Assembly (NCBI GenBank): GCA_019096065.1
Contig: JAGUCH010000009.1
Location: 2,986,001-3,050,000 of the forward strand
Reading direction: 5' to 3'
Source of the DNA: Paracyclopina nana
Taxonomy: Eukaryota > Arthropoda > Copepoda > Cyclopoida > Cyclopettidae
DNA: 64,000 bases
Positions within the stretch are counted from its first letter, which is position 1; every line of letters begins with the position of its first letter. The notes below the pieces were generated by a model. It saw only the letters and a program-made list of their open reading frames with translations, searched no databases and was not told the origin of the DNA. This document shows positions 36,401-48,007 of the stretch, piece by piece. A program made the translations under genes and the position numbers.

Positions 36401-39400
36401 GACTCATTTTTGATTATGTGAGAGCCAAAACTTATGCATCGCGTAATGCTGCTAATAAACTACTAAGAAAATGCAAAATTCTGGACTAGTCAATTTTGAG
36501 TCAAAATGATAATTTGAGGCATTTGGACCCTAAATGTGAGGCAAAGTCAAGCTTTGACTTATTTTTGACTATGCGAGAGCCAAAACTTGCGCATCGCGTA
36601 ATGCTGCTAATAAACTACTAAGAAAATGCAAAATTCTGGACTAGTCAATTTTGAGTCAAAATGTCAATAGTGGCTGATAATTTGAGGCATTTGGACCCTA
36701 AATGTGAGGCAAAGTCAAGCTTTGACTCATTTTTGATTATGTGAGAGCCAAAACTTATGCATCGCGTAATGCTGCTAATAAACTACTAAGAAAATGCAAA
36801 ATTCTGGACTAGTCAATTTTGAGTCAAAATGTCAGTAGTGGATGATAATTTGAGGCATTTGGACCCTAAATGTGAGGCAAAGTCAAGCTTTGACTCATTT
36901 TTGATTATGTGAGAGCCAAAACTTATGCATCGCGTACTGCTGCTAATAAACTACTAAGAAAATGCAAAATTCTGGACTAGTCAATTTTGAGTCAAAATGT
37001 CAATAGTGGCTGATAATTTGAGGCATTTGGACCCTAAATGTGAGGCAAAGTCAAGCTTTGACTCATTTTTGATTATGCGAGAGCCAAAACTTGCGCATCG
37101 CGTAATGCTGCTAATAAACTACTAAGAAAATGCAAAATTCTGGACTAGTCAATTTTGAGTCAAAATGTCAGTAGTGGCTGATAATTTGAGGCATTTGGAC
37201 CCTAAATGTGAGGCAAAGTCAAACTTTGACTCATTTTTGACTATGGAAGAGCCAAAACTTGCGCATCGCGTAATGCTGCTAATAAACTACTAAGAAAATT
37301 CAAAATTCTGGACTAGTCAATTTTGAGTCAAAATGTCAATAGTGGCTGATAATTTGAGGCATTTGGACCCTAAATGTGAGGCAAAGTCAAGCTTTGACTC
37401 AGTTTTGATTATGTGAGAGCCAAAACTTATGCATCGCGTAATGCTGCTAATAAACTACTAAGAAAATGCAAAATTCTGGACTAGTCAATTTTGAGTCAAA
37501 ATGTCAGTAGTGGATGATAATTTGAGGCATTTGGACCCTAAATGTGAGGCAAAGTCAAGCTTTGACTCATTTTTGATTATGTGAGAGCCAAAACTTATGC
37601 ATCGCGTAATGCTGCTAATAAACTACTAAGAAAATGCAAAATTCTGGACTAGTCAATTTTGAGTCAAAATGATAATCTGAGGCATTTGGACCCTAAATGT
37701 GAGGCAAAGTCAAGCTTTGACTTATTTTTGACTATGCGAGAGCCAAAACTTGCGCATCGCGTAATGCTGCTAATAAACTACTAAGAAAATGCAAAATTCT
37801 GGACTAGTCAATTTTGAGTCAAAATGTCAGTAGTGGATGATAATTTGAGGCATTTGGACCCTAAATGTGAGGCAAAGTCAAGCTTTGACTCATTTTTGAT
37901 TATGTGAGAGCCAAAACTTATGCATCGCGTAATGCTGCTAATAAACTACTAAGAAAATGCAAAATTCTGGACTAGTCAATTTTGAGTCAAAATGATAATT
38001 TGAGGCATTTGGACCCTAAATGTGAGGCAAAGTCAAGCTTTGACTTATTTTTGACTATGCGAGAGCCAAAACTTGCGCATCGCGTAATGCTGCTAATAAA
38101 CTACTAAGAAAATGCAAAATTCTGGACTAGTCAATTTTGAGTCAAAATGTCAATAGTGGCTGATAATTTGAGGCATTTGGACCCTAAATGTGAGGCAAAG
38201 TCAAGCTTTGACTCATTTTTGATTATGTGAGAGCCAAAACTTATGCATCGCGTAATGCTGCTAATAAACTACTAAGAAAATGCAAAATTCTGGACTAGTC
38301 AATTTTGAGTCAAAATGTCAGTAGTGGATGATAATTTGAGGCATTTGGACCCTAAATGTGAGGCAAAGTCAAGCTTTGACTCATTTTTGATTATGTGAGA
38401 GCCAAAACTTATGCATCGCGTACTGCTGCTAATAAACTACTAAGAAAATGCAAAATTCTGGACTAGTCAATTTTGAGTCAAAATGATAATTTGAGGCATT
38501 TGGACCCTAAATGTGAGGCAAAGTCAAGCTTTGACTCATTTTTGATTATGCGAGAGCCAAAACTTGCGCATCGCGTAATGCTGCTAATAAACTACTAAGA
38601 AAATGCAAAATTCTGGACTAGTCAATTTTGAGTCAAAATGTCAGTAGTGGATGATAATTTGAGGCATTTGGACCCTAAATGTGAGGCAAAGTCAAGCTTT
38701 GACTCATTTTTGATTATGTGAGAGCCAAAACTTATGCATCGCGTAATGCTGCTAATAAACTACTAAGAAAATGCAAAATTCTGGACTAGTCAATTTTGAG
38801 TCAAAATGATAATTTGAGGCATTTGGACCCTAAATGTGAGGCAAAGTCAAGCTTTGACTCATTTTTGATTATGTGAGAGCCAAAACTTATGCATCGCGTA
38901 ATGCTGCTAATAAACTACTAAGAAAATGCAAAATTCTGGACTAGTCAATTTTGAGTCAAAATGATAATTTGAGGCATTTGGACCCTAAATGTGAGGCAAA
39001 GTCAAGCTTTGACTCATTTTTGATTATGCGAGAGCCAAAACTTGCGCATCGCGTAATGCTGCTAATAAACTACTAAGAAAATGCAAAATTCTGGACTAGT
39101 CAATTTTGAGTCAAAATGTCAGTAGTGGATGATAATTTGAGGCATTTGGACCCTAAATGTGAGGCAAAGTCAAGCTTTGACTCATTTTTGATTATGTGAG
39201 AGCCAAAACTTATGCATCGCGTAATGCTGCTAATAAACTACTAAGAAAATGCAAAATTCTGGACTAGTCAATTTTGAGTCAAAATGATAATTTGAGGCAT
39301 TTGGACCCTAAATGTGAGGCAAAGTCAAGCTTTGACTCATTTTTGATTATGTGAGAGCCAAAACTTATGCATCGCGTAATGCTGCTAATAAACTACTAAG

Positions 39401-42400
39401 AAAATGCAAAATTCTGGACTAGTCAATTTTGAGTCAAAATGATAATTTGAGGCATTTGGACCCTAAATGTGAGGCAAAGTCAAGCTTTGACTTATTTTTG
39501 ACTATGCGAGAGCCAAAACTTGCGCATCGCGTAATGCTGCTAATAAACTACTAAGAAAATGCAAAATTCTGGACTAGTCAATTTTGAGTCAAAATGTCAA
39601 TAGTGGATGATAATTTGAGGCATTTGGACCCTAAATGTGAGGCAAAGTCAAGCTTTGACTCATTTTTGACTATGAGAGAAATAAAAACTTATGCATCCCG
39701 TAACGCTACTAATAAACTATTGAGAAAATGCAAAATTCTGGACTAGTCAATTTTGAGTCAAAATGTCAGTAGTGGCTGATAATTTGAGGCATCTGGACCC
39801 TAAATGTGAGGTAAAGTCAAGATTTGACTCATTTTTGACTATGCAAGAGCCAAAACTTGTGCATCACGTAATGCTGCTAATAAACTACTAAGAAAATGCA
39901 AAATTCTCGACTAGTCAATTTTGAGTCAAAATGATAATTTGAGGCATTTTGACCCTAAATGTGAGGCAAAGTCAAGCTTTGACCTATTTTTGACTATGCG
40001 AGAGCCAAAACTTGCGCATCGCGTAATGCTGCTAATAAACTACTAAGAAAATGCAAAATTCTGGACTAGTCAATTTTGAGTCAAAATGTCAGTAGTGGCT
40101 GATAATTTGAGGCATTTGGACCCTAAATGTGAGGCAAAGTCAAACTTTGACTCATTTTTGACTATGGAAGAGCCAAAACTTGCGCATCGCGTAATGCTGC
40201 TAATAAACTACTAAGAAAATTCAAAATTCTGGACTAGTCAATTTTGAGTCAAAATGTCAATAGTGGCTGATAATTTGAGGCATTTGGACCCTAAATGTGA
40301 GGCAAAGTCAAGCTTTGACTCAGTTTTGATTATGTGAGAGCCAAAACTTATGCATCGCGTAATGCTGCTAATAAACTACTAAGAAAATGCAAAATTCTGG
40401 ACTAGTCAATTTTGAGTCAAAATGTCAGTAGTGGATGATAATTTGAGGCATTTGGACCCTAAATGTGAGGCAAAGTCAAGCTTTGACTCATTTTTGATTA
40501 TGTGAGAGCCAAAACTTATGCATCGCGTAATGCTGCTAATAAACTACTAAGAAAATGCAAAATTCTGGACTAGTCAATTTTGAGTCAAAATGATAATCTG
40601 AGGCATTTGGACCCTAAATGTGAGGCAAAGTCAAGCTTTGACTTATTTTTGACTATGCGAGAGCCAAAACTTGCGCATCGCGTAATGCTGCTAATAAACT
40701 ACTAAGAAAATGCAAAATTCTGGACTAGTCAATTTTGAGTCAAAATGTCAGTAGTGGATGATAATTTGAGGCATTTGGACCCTAAATGTGAGGCAAAGTC
40801 AAGCTTTGACTCATTTTTGATTATGTGAGAGCCAAAACTTATGCATCGCGTAATGCTGCTAATAAACTACTAAGAAAATGCAAAATTCTGGACTAGTCAA
40901 TTTTGAGTCAAAATGATAATTTGAGGCATTTGGACCCTAAATGTGAGGCAAAGTCAAGCTTTGACTTATTTTTGACTATGCGAGAGCCAAAACTTGCGCA
41001 TCGCGTAATGCTGCTAATAAACTACTAAGAAAATGCAAAATTCTGGACTAGTCAATTTTGAGTCAAAATGTCAATAGTGGCTGATAATTTGAGGCATTTG
41101 GACCCTAAATGTGAGGCAAAGTCAAGCTTTGACTCATTTTTGATTATGTGAGAGCCAAAACTTATGCATCGCGTAATGCTGCTAATAAACTACTAAGAAA
41201 ATGCAAAATTCTGGACTAGTCAATTTTGAGTCAAAATGTCAGTAGTGGATGATAATTTGAGGCATTTGGACCCTAAATGTGAGGCAAAGTCAAGCTTTGA
41301 CTCATTTTTGATTATGTGAGAGCCAAAACTTATGCATCGCGTACTGCTGCTAATAAACTACTAAGAAAATGCAAAATTCTGGACTAGTCAATTTTGAGTC
41401 AAAATGATAATTTGAGGCATTTGGACCCTAAATGTGAGGCAAAGTCAAGCTTTGACTCATTTTTGATTATGCGAGAGCCAAAACTTGCGCATCGCGTAAT
41501 GCTGCTAATAAACTACTAAGAAAATGCAAAATTCTGGACTAGTCAATTTTGAGTCAAAATGTCAGTAGTGGATGATAATTTGAGGCATTTGGACCCTAAA
41601 TGTGAGGCGAAGTCAAGCTTTGACTCATTTTTTGATTATGTGAGAGCCAAAACTTATGCATCGCGTAATGCTGCTAATAAACTACTAAGAAAATGCAAAA
41701 TTCTGGACTAGTCAATTTTGAGTCAAAATGATAATTTGAGGCATTTGGACCCTAAATGTGAGGCAAAGTCAAGCTTTGACTCATTTTTGATTATGTGAGA
41801 GCCAAAACTTATGCATCGCGTAATGCTGCTAATAAACTACTAAGAAAATGCAAAATTCTGGACTAGTCAATTTTGAGTCAAAATGATAATTTGAGGCATT
41901 TGGACCCTAAATGTGAGGCAAAGTCAAGCTTTGACTCATTTTTGATTATGCGAGAGCCAAAACTTGCGCATCGCGTAATGCTGCTAATAAACTACTAAGA
42001 AAATGCAAAATTCTGGACTAGTCAATTTTGAGTCAAAATGTCAGTAGTGGATGATAATTTGAGGCATTTGGACCCTAAATGTGAGGCAAAGTCAAGCTTT
42101 GACTCATTTTTGATTATGTGAGAGCCAAAACTTATGCATCGCGTAATGCTGCTAATAAACTACTAAGAAAATGCAAAATTCTGGACTAGTCAATTTTGAG
42201 TCAAAATGATAATTTGAGGCATTTGGACCCTAAATGTGAGGCAAAGTCAAGCTTTGACTCATTTTTGATTATGTGAGAGCCAAAACTTATGCATCGCGTA
42301 ATGCTGCTAATAAACTACTAAGAAAATGCAAAATTCTGGACTAGTCAATTTTGAGTCAAAATGATAATTTGAGGCATTTGGACCCTAAATGTGAGGCAAA

Positions 42401-43170
42401 GTCAAGCTTTGACTTATTTTTGACTATGCGAGAGCCAAAACTTGCGCATCGCGTAATGCTGCTAATAAACTACTAAGAAAATGCAAAATTCTGGACTAGT
42501 CAATTTTGAGTCAAAATGTCAATAGTGGCTGATAATTTGAGGCATTTGGACCCTAAATGTGAGGCAAAGTCAAGCTTTGACTCATTTTTGATTATGTGAG
42601 AGCCAAAACTTATGCATCGCGTAATGCTGCTAATAAACTACTAAGAAAATGCAAAATTCTGGACTAGTCAATTTTGAGTCAAAATGTCAGTAGTGGATGA
42701 TAATTTGAGGCATTTGGACCCTAAATGTGAGGCAAAGTCAAGCTTTGACTCATTTTTGATTATGTGAGAGCCAAAACTTATGCATCGCGTAATGCTGCTA
42801 ATAAACTACTAAGAAAATGCAAAATTCTGGACTAGACTTTGACTTATTTTTGACTATGCGAGAGCCAAAACTTACGCATCGCTTAACGCTACTAATAAAC
42901 TATTAAGAAAATGCAAAATTCTTTGACTTATTTTTGACTATGCAATAGCCAAAACTTGCGCATCGCGTAATGCTTTACTTTTGCAAACTTTCAAACTCAA
43001 ATTGAGTCAAAAATCTCAAAATTTGAATCATCTTGACTTAAACTATCAGCTGCAACTCATATATGTATTTTATATAATTATCACAATTGACAGCATTAAA
43101 CTATGGCTGGCAAAATCTCAAAGCTGAGCGCTCAGTGCTATGTCAGCTTGTAGTTGTTCAATTCTAAATT

Positions 43171-44775
43171 GATGGGTGGTGATCAGAAAAAAAGACCAAA
43201 TCCAAAATCATATTTGGGTGGTGATGGGTGGTGATTGGGAAAAAAGAGGCAAAACAAAATTCAAATTTGGGTGGTGATGGGTGGTGATCAGAAAAAAAAG
43301 ACCAAATCCAAAATCACATTTGGGTGGTGATGGGTGGTGATTGGGAAAAAAGAGGCAAAACAAAATTCAAATTTGGGTGGTGATGGGTGGTGATCAGAAA
43401 AAAAAGACCAAATCCAAAATCATATTTGGGTGGTGATGGGTGGTGATTGGGAAAAAAGAGGCAAAACGAAATTCAAATTTGGGTGGTGATTGGGAAAAAA
43501 GAGGCAAAACGAAATTCAAATTTGGGTGGTGATGGGTGGTGATCAGAAAAAAAAGACCAAATCCAAAATCATTTTGGGTGGTGATGGGTGGTGATCAGAA
43601 AAAAAGACCAAATCCGAAATCATATTTGGGTGGTGATGGGTGGTGATCAGAAAAAAAAGACCAAATCCAAAATCATATTTGGGTGGTGATGGGTGGTGAT
43701 TGGGAAAAAAGAGGCAAAACGAAATTCATATTTGGGTGGTGATGGGTGGTGATTGGGAAAAAAGAGGCAAAAACGAAATTCATATTTGGGTGGTGATGGG
43801 TGGTGATCAGAAAAAAAAGACCAAATCCAAAATCAGTTTGGGTGGTGATGGGTGGTGATCAGAAAAAAAGACCAAATCCAAAATCATATTTGGGTGGTGA
43901 TGGGTGGTGATTGGGAAAAAAGAGGCGAAAAGGAAATTCATATTTGGGCGGTGATGGGTGGTGATCAGAAAAAAAGACCAAATCCGAAATCATATTTGGG
44001 TGGTGATGGGTGGTGATCAGAAAAAAAAGACCAAATCCAAAATCAGTTTGGGTGGTGATGGGTGGTGATCAGAAAAAAAGACCAAATCCAAAATCATATT
44101 TGGGTGGTGATGGGTGGTGATCAGAAAAAAGAGGCAAAACGAAATTCATATTTGGGTGGTGATGGGTGGTGATCAGAAAAAAAAGACCAAATCCAAAATC
44201 AGTTTGGGTGGTGATCAGAAAAAAAGACCAAATCCAAAATCATATTTGGGTGGTGATGGGTGGTGATTGGGAAAAAAGAGGCGAAAAGGAAATTCATATT
44301 TGGGCGGTGATGGGTGGTGATCAGAAAAAAAGACCAAATCCGAAATCATATTTGGGTGGTGATGGGTGGTGATCAGAAAAAAAAGACCAAATCCAAAATC
44401 AGTTTGGGTGGTGATGGGTGGTGATCAGAAAAAAAGACCAAATCCAAAATCATATTTGGGTGGTGATGGGTGGTGATCAGAAAAAAGAGGCAAAACGAAA
44501 TTCATATTTGGGTGGTGATGGGTGGTGATCAGAAAAAAAAGACCAAATCCAAAATCAGTTTGGGTGGTGATCAGAAAAAAAGACCAAATCCAAAATCATA
44601 TTTGGGTGGTGATGGGTGGTGATTGGGAAAAAAGAGGCGAAAAGGAAATTCATATTTGGGCGGTGATGGGTGGTGATCAGAAAAAAAGACCAAATCCGAA
44701 ATCATATTTGGGTGGTGATGGGTGGTGATCAGAAAAAAAAGACCAAATCCAAAATCAGTTTGGGTGGTTATGGGT
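43171..44775. repeat. Right arm: ~52-bp tandem array, inverted relative to left arm
   Basis: About 31 units, the reverse complement of the left array (GGGTGGTGATGGGTGGTGAT with the same variant parts). Blocks of at least 207 bp are identical to the left arm: 44166-44372 and 44522-44728 each encode the same 68-codon frame as the minus strand of 28369-28575. The GGGCGG marker recurs every 356 bp (43946, 44302, 44658). Confidence 0.95.
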
Positions 44776-45185
44776 CGATTTTAGCACCCATTTTCAGTTT
44801 CTAATTTGTATGACTTCTAGGCTATCTAAAGAGCACAAATTAATGTTAATTGAGAGATAAAGATTCAAATTTGGTGAAGGAAGCATAATTTTTGGGCAAA
44901 AGTTGATTTTGGCGAATTCAGTAGAACAGCAACTTTGCACAATTTGAGAAAAAATTGAATCGCCCATAACTTTTGATTCCAAACGACTCCAATTGAGTGA
45001 CCAAGTCAGGGAAGTCAAGCTAATAGCATAAATTGATAATCCACCAGAATTGGCTGCTCTTACTTGCTCTCCCGGGTGCCAGGATGCAATATTTTTAGCT
45101 TACAGCCAATAAGAAAAGGTGCTACGTTGATTTCGCGACTTTTTTCCGTGCGCGTGAAATCGGCAAATAAACCCACTGTGCAGTG

Positions 45186-45255
45186 GCTCCATAATCGATG
45201 ATTTATTCGGCTTTGCCTCTTGACAACCCATCTCTTTATAAGCGGATTATTCCCC
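45186..45255 (-). pseudogene. 5' remnant of a duplicated PAN exon
   Basis: On the minus strand GATGGGTTGTCAAGAGGC and TCGATTATGGAGCCACTG parallel the intact PAN exon GATGGGCTGTCACGAGCC and TCGATTGTGGGGCCACTA. Similarity continues upstream into the intron (GGATTTTTATGG against GGATTTTCATGG). There are indels and the splice acceptor is not conserved. The remnant is cut at the CAGTG duplication by the Transib-like element and resumes at 27659. It starts about 40 bp after the polyA signal of the intact gene, so one exon, not the whole gene, was duplicated. Confidence 0.7.
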
Positions 45256-45295
45256 ATAAAAATCCAGAAAATATTCAGCAGAGAAAATGGAGCTT

Positions 45296-45301
45296 TTTAT
45301 T
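45296..45301 (-). terminator. PolyA signal of the PAN gene
   Basis: AATAAA on the minus strand, 15 bases after the stop codon at 45316-45318. The 3' UTR should be very short. Confidence 0.6.
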
Positions 45302-45315
45302 CACTTTCTTGGATA

Positions 45316-46488
45316 TTATGCTTTGTGCATGGAGCAAAAGAGTGAGGTGAATCCTCTCTCTTGGGTGATTGCCTGGTAATTTTGTTGGAACTTCCAGCAG
45401 TTGTAATTGGTGTTGCCTGCCCTGAAATAAGGATCCCAAGTGACAGCATGGCACATCGAATCTCCTGAGCAATCGAGAGCACATTCATGCAACGAGTTAA
45501 CCCTGGCTTGGCTGTAGTGGCCCCACAATCGACTATTTACATTGGGCTCGTGACAGCCCATCAGTGCAAACGGGGATAAACCTGTGAAAATAACCATGAA
45601 AATCCAAGTGAAGTTCAAATGTAAAATTGCCCCATGATAAGTCACTTTTGTTGGCAAAATCAATTAGAGCTCTCTTGTTTATAACAAATATCATTATTAT
45701 TGTTGCGTGCAGCTTTAGAGAGGATTCATGCATGATTGCATGTTTTTTCACTGTACGCACAAAAACTATTATTGTTGGCTGGACCTCTTAAGGGCCACTC
45801 ATTGACACATTTACTCAGAGCATTAAAAAATCTCGTTAAATGTGTACGACGACACAATTTGAAGCATGAATGAAAGAGAAAAAACGAGAGCATTCGTCCA
45901 TTGCAGTTGTATTGTTTACACGTGGGAACAGCAGTTTTTTCTCCACTCTGTATTTAACAAGAAATATGATGCTCAGTTCAACAAGCCCCAGGGTTGCAAA
46001 TAACATGTTGATTATTGTTGTTGTTGGCGTTGTGGTAGAAGAAGCCTTGTTGTTGCTGCTGCTGATCACCCGAAAAAAATCTTCCCAATAAAAGATTACC
46101 TGCTGATGAGCCTCCATTAATGTTGATATTAACGGCACTCGAGCCAGGATTGAAAACCTGAAATAACACCAAAGCTTTCACCTCATTACGAGAGATTAAC
46201 TATTTTCCCTGGTTGATTCATTCACACTCAAATCCCCATTCTCCCCTCAAGCTCACAATAAACTTCCATTTAGCTTTCAGAATAGGGACAATTACCTGAT
46301 TGAGTTGACGCTTTGTCCTCAAATCAGAGGCTGAACTTTCATCAAGTCTGCAACGGAAAAAAAATGTTTGATCGAGCTGTTTTTCACAAAATATTTTGAG
46401 CTTTGAAAACTTACTGAGGATATGCATTCGAAAATGCAAGAAATAGAGCCAAAATGATGGTGCCAAATCCACTTGAAAAGTTCCTCAT
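45316..46488 (-). CDS. Secreted PAN/apple-like domain protein, 149 aa
   Basis: Exons 46488-46415, 46347-46296, 46157-46100 and 45581-45316 join with phases 2, 0 and 1; the 450 coding bases close in frame. Residues 1-22 are a signal peptide (MRNFSSGFGTIILALFLAFS). A basic RTKRQ near residue 38 could be a furin-type cleavage site. Residues ~71-146 form a six-cysteine module: MGCHEP, LHECALDC, SMCHAVTWDP, NYNCWKF and SLFCS. The ECALDC...C.A..W......NCW spacing resembles PAN/apple domains, which bind proteins or sugars outside cells. Family call inferred from this pattern. If intron 3 is retained, the frame continues into a Gln/Asn-rich tail ending VICNPGAC (stop at 45978). A broken copy of the last exon lies just downstream. 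Confidence 0.8.
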
Positions 46489-46629
46489 TTCTGGGTAGAT
46501 AAAATTCTAAGGTAAAGTCGAAGAAAATTGACGCTATTTCAGCTGATTTCTTAAGCTGACCTGTCAGTTGACTCTGTTCTCTGGAGCCGAGCAAATAGCT
46601 GACCCAATTGAAAATAGGAAACTTGACCG

Positions 46630-46647
46630 GCGCGCGCGCGCGCGCGA
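46630..46647. repeat. (CG)n run, ~18 bp
   Basis: A pure alternating CG tract in AT-rich DNA, ~140 bp upstream of the PAN-gene start codon. Alternating CG can adopt Z-DNA and may mark a promoter; no function is shown. Confidence 0.7.
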
Positions 46648-48007
46648 AGCATTCGTTTACGAAGCTGAAAGAAAAACGAGCGCTTGTTTGCGTTTGATTT
46701 TTATCTCGAATCCAAAATGGGCTTTATGCACGCGAGTGAGAAATCCAGCTGCAAATGTCACATCTCGAATTTAGCTTCCTTTTTTGCAAGCTTCTCCCTT
46801 CTATTCATGTGAATCGATAAAAGAGATCTACTTTGAATAGAATTATTTGGGGGAACTACAGCCTCTGTATGCACACTGGAAGTCATTATATGATGGGATG
46901 AAAGCCATAAAACCTCCTATAATAGCACAAATATTTCAGGCACAATTGGGAAACCCAATTTTATCATTTTTACTGTAGGTAATCAATAGCATTTTTTAAA
47001 ATTGGGTGCGAGCAATTTTCCATTTCAATGGCCCTGTTTTTTGCCATGATCGCATTATTTGAGCTGAAAGTAAAAGCACATAAATCATTACATATTGTTG
47101 TAGCACAAGAGGAATTACCAGGGCGTGCTCTTATGAGTGAAGCCAGATTTGCATCTAAATGGAAATCGATATAGCTATTAAAAAAGCTGATATCAAAATT
47201 ATATTGCAATCACATCCAACCGTGAAAGTTATTCTTTCTCGACTTTTGTTTTTTCAGTTTCAACTGTTGTTCTAAGCTGGCTACTTAGGGGGCTACCCCT
47301 GTTAAGCAAATAGAGCATCATTTGCTTAACATGCTCCCCTAAATTGCAAAGTTTGTGACAACATTGCGAATAAGAGCATTTGGCGAAAAAAAACTGCTGG
47401 GATGTTGTTCTATATGCTCCCTGCTGAGATTAAGTGCATTCCCAAGGCAATCCATCATTACATTGTGAATACGTATAGTATGCAATACTCCACACGGTTT
47501 CTTCTTTGAATGTATTAATTCAATATCCATCTTCCATCTGATGCATATTGCGAGTGACAATCTACTGAAAGAACGTACTGGCCAAAAATTGGACTGACAG
47601 CCTTTTTCCCAAGGGGAAAAAGCACCATTATCATGGTAAAACGAAAGCAGCTAGCACGGTCCCCTGCATTTTGCAGTAAAAACGTGCTCTTAATTAATTT
47701 ACCCTTCCTATTATTTTGCAGTTGAATACAAAATTACGAAAGGATTGATACAGAGTGGCTTTGAAGTCTAAATTTGGGCCAAATGCCAGTGCCAAGTTCT
47801 TCCTAAAAGCCTTGTTCAAGCAATATTTGTCAGCTTCCTAGCTGAACAATTTAATTTAACACTGAAAAATCCAAAGTGAAAGCACTTATGTACCAATGGC
47901 AAGTTTTCGATAGCCAAAAAGAGCCAAAAATGAGTAAAACGAAAGCAATTATATTTTCATCGAAATGCGTGGAGTGTATGTGTGTACTATCACAAAAGTT
48001 TAGCCGT
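46648..48007. other. Intergenic, one strong hairpin
   Basis: Between the PAN gene and ARHGAP1. No exon chain supported. At 47285-47342 a two-part inverted repeat (TTAGGGGG with CTCCCCTAA; TGTTAAGCAAAT with ATTTGCTTAACA) forms a stable stem. Confidence 0.5.

Larger units (their letters stand above)
30520..42990. repeat. 155/168-bp satellite array with higher-order structure
   Basis: About 75 monomers of two lengths: 168 bp, and 155 bp lacking the 13-bp TCAGTAGTGGCTG segment. Each contains CTGGACTAGTCAATTTTGAG, AGTCAAGCTTTGACTC and CATCGCGTAATGCTGC. Monomers at the edges (30540-31000, 42840-42990) are clearly diverged while the core is nearly uniform. Rare variants recur at fixed offsets: ACTCAGTTTT at 35911, 37398 and 40318; CGCGTACTGC at 36931, 38417 and 41338; GAAATAAAAA at 35271 and 39678. 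These give offsets of ~1,487, ~2,920 and ~4,407 bp. It is interrupted by a MITE, a solo LTR and two hairpin elements. No coding function. Confidence 0.95.
27733..44775. mobile_element. Giant foldback/satellite insertion, ~17.04 kb
   Basis: This unit is bounded by CGATTTTA on both sides (27725-27732 and 44776-44783; a ninth base G also matches, in which case the unit starts at 27734). It consists of ~110 bp of unique left-end sequence beginning GGTAACACTC, a left tandem array, the satellite core, and a right array that is the reverse complement of the left. The right end stops inside an array unit (...GGTTATGGGT), so the extreme ends do not form a simple inverted repeat. No coding gene. Other elements are nested in it. 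An 8-9 bp duplication with long repeated inverted arms recalls FB or Galileo foldbacks; superfamily not settled. Confidence 0.7.
27665..45180. mobile_element. Transib-like element split by a 17-kb nested insertion
   Basis: The left part (27665-27732) and right part (44776-45180) match the apparently complete 466-bp copy at 19242-19707, starting CACAGTGG and ending CCACTGTG. The 5-bp target duplication CAGTG is exact (27660-27664 and 45181-45185). The two parts overlap by CGATTTTA(G), the target duplication of the foldback inserted between them. The element itself landed in a host PAN exon, and its removal restores exon similarity on both sides. No transposase is encoded. Confidence 0.8.

Noticed and set aside
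27845-44775. CRISPR array
   Set aside because: Regular repeats are present, but they are contiguous eukaryotic tandem repeats without unique spacers, in intron-bearing animal DNA.
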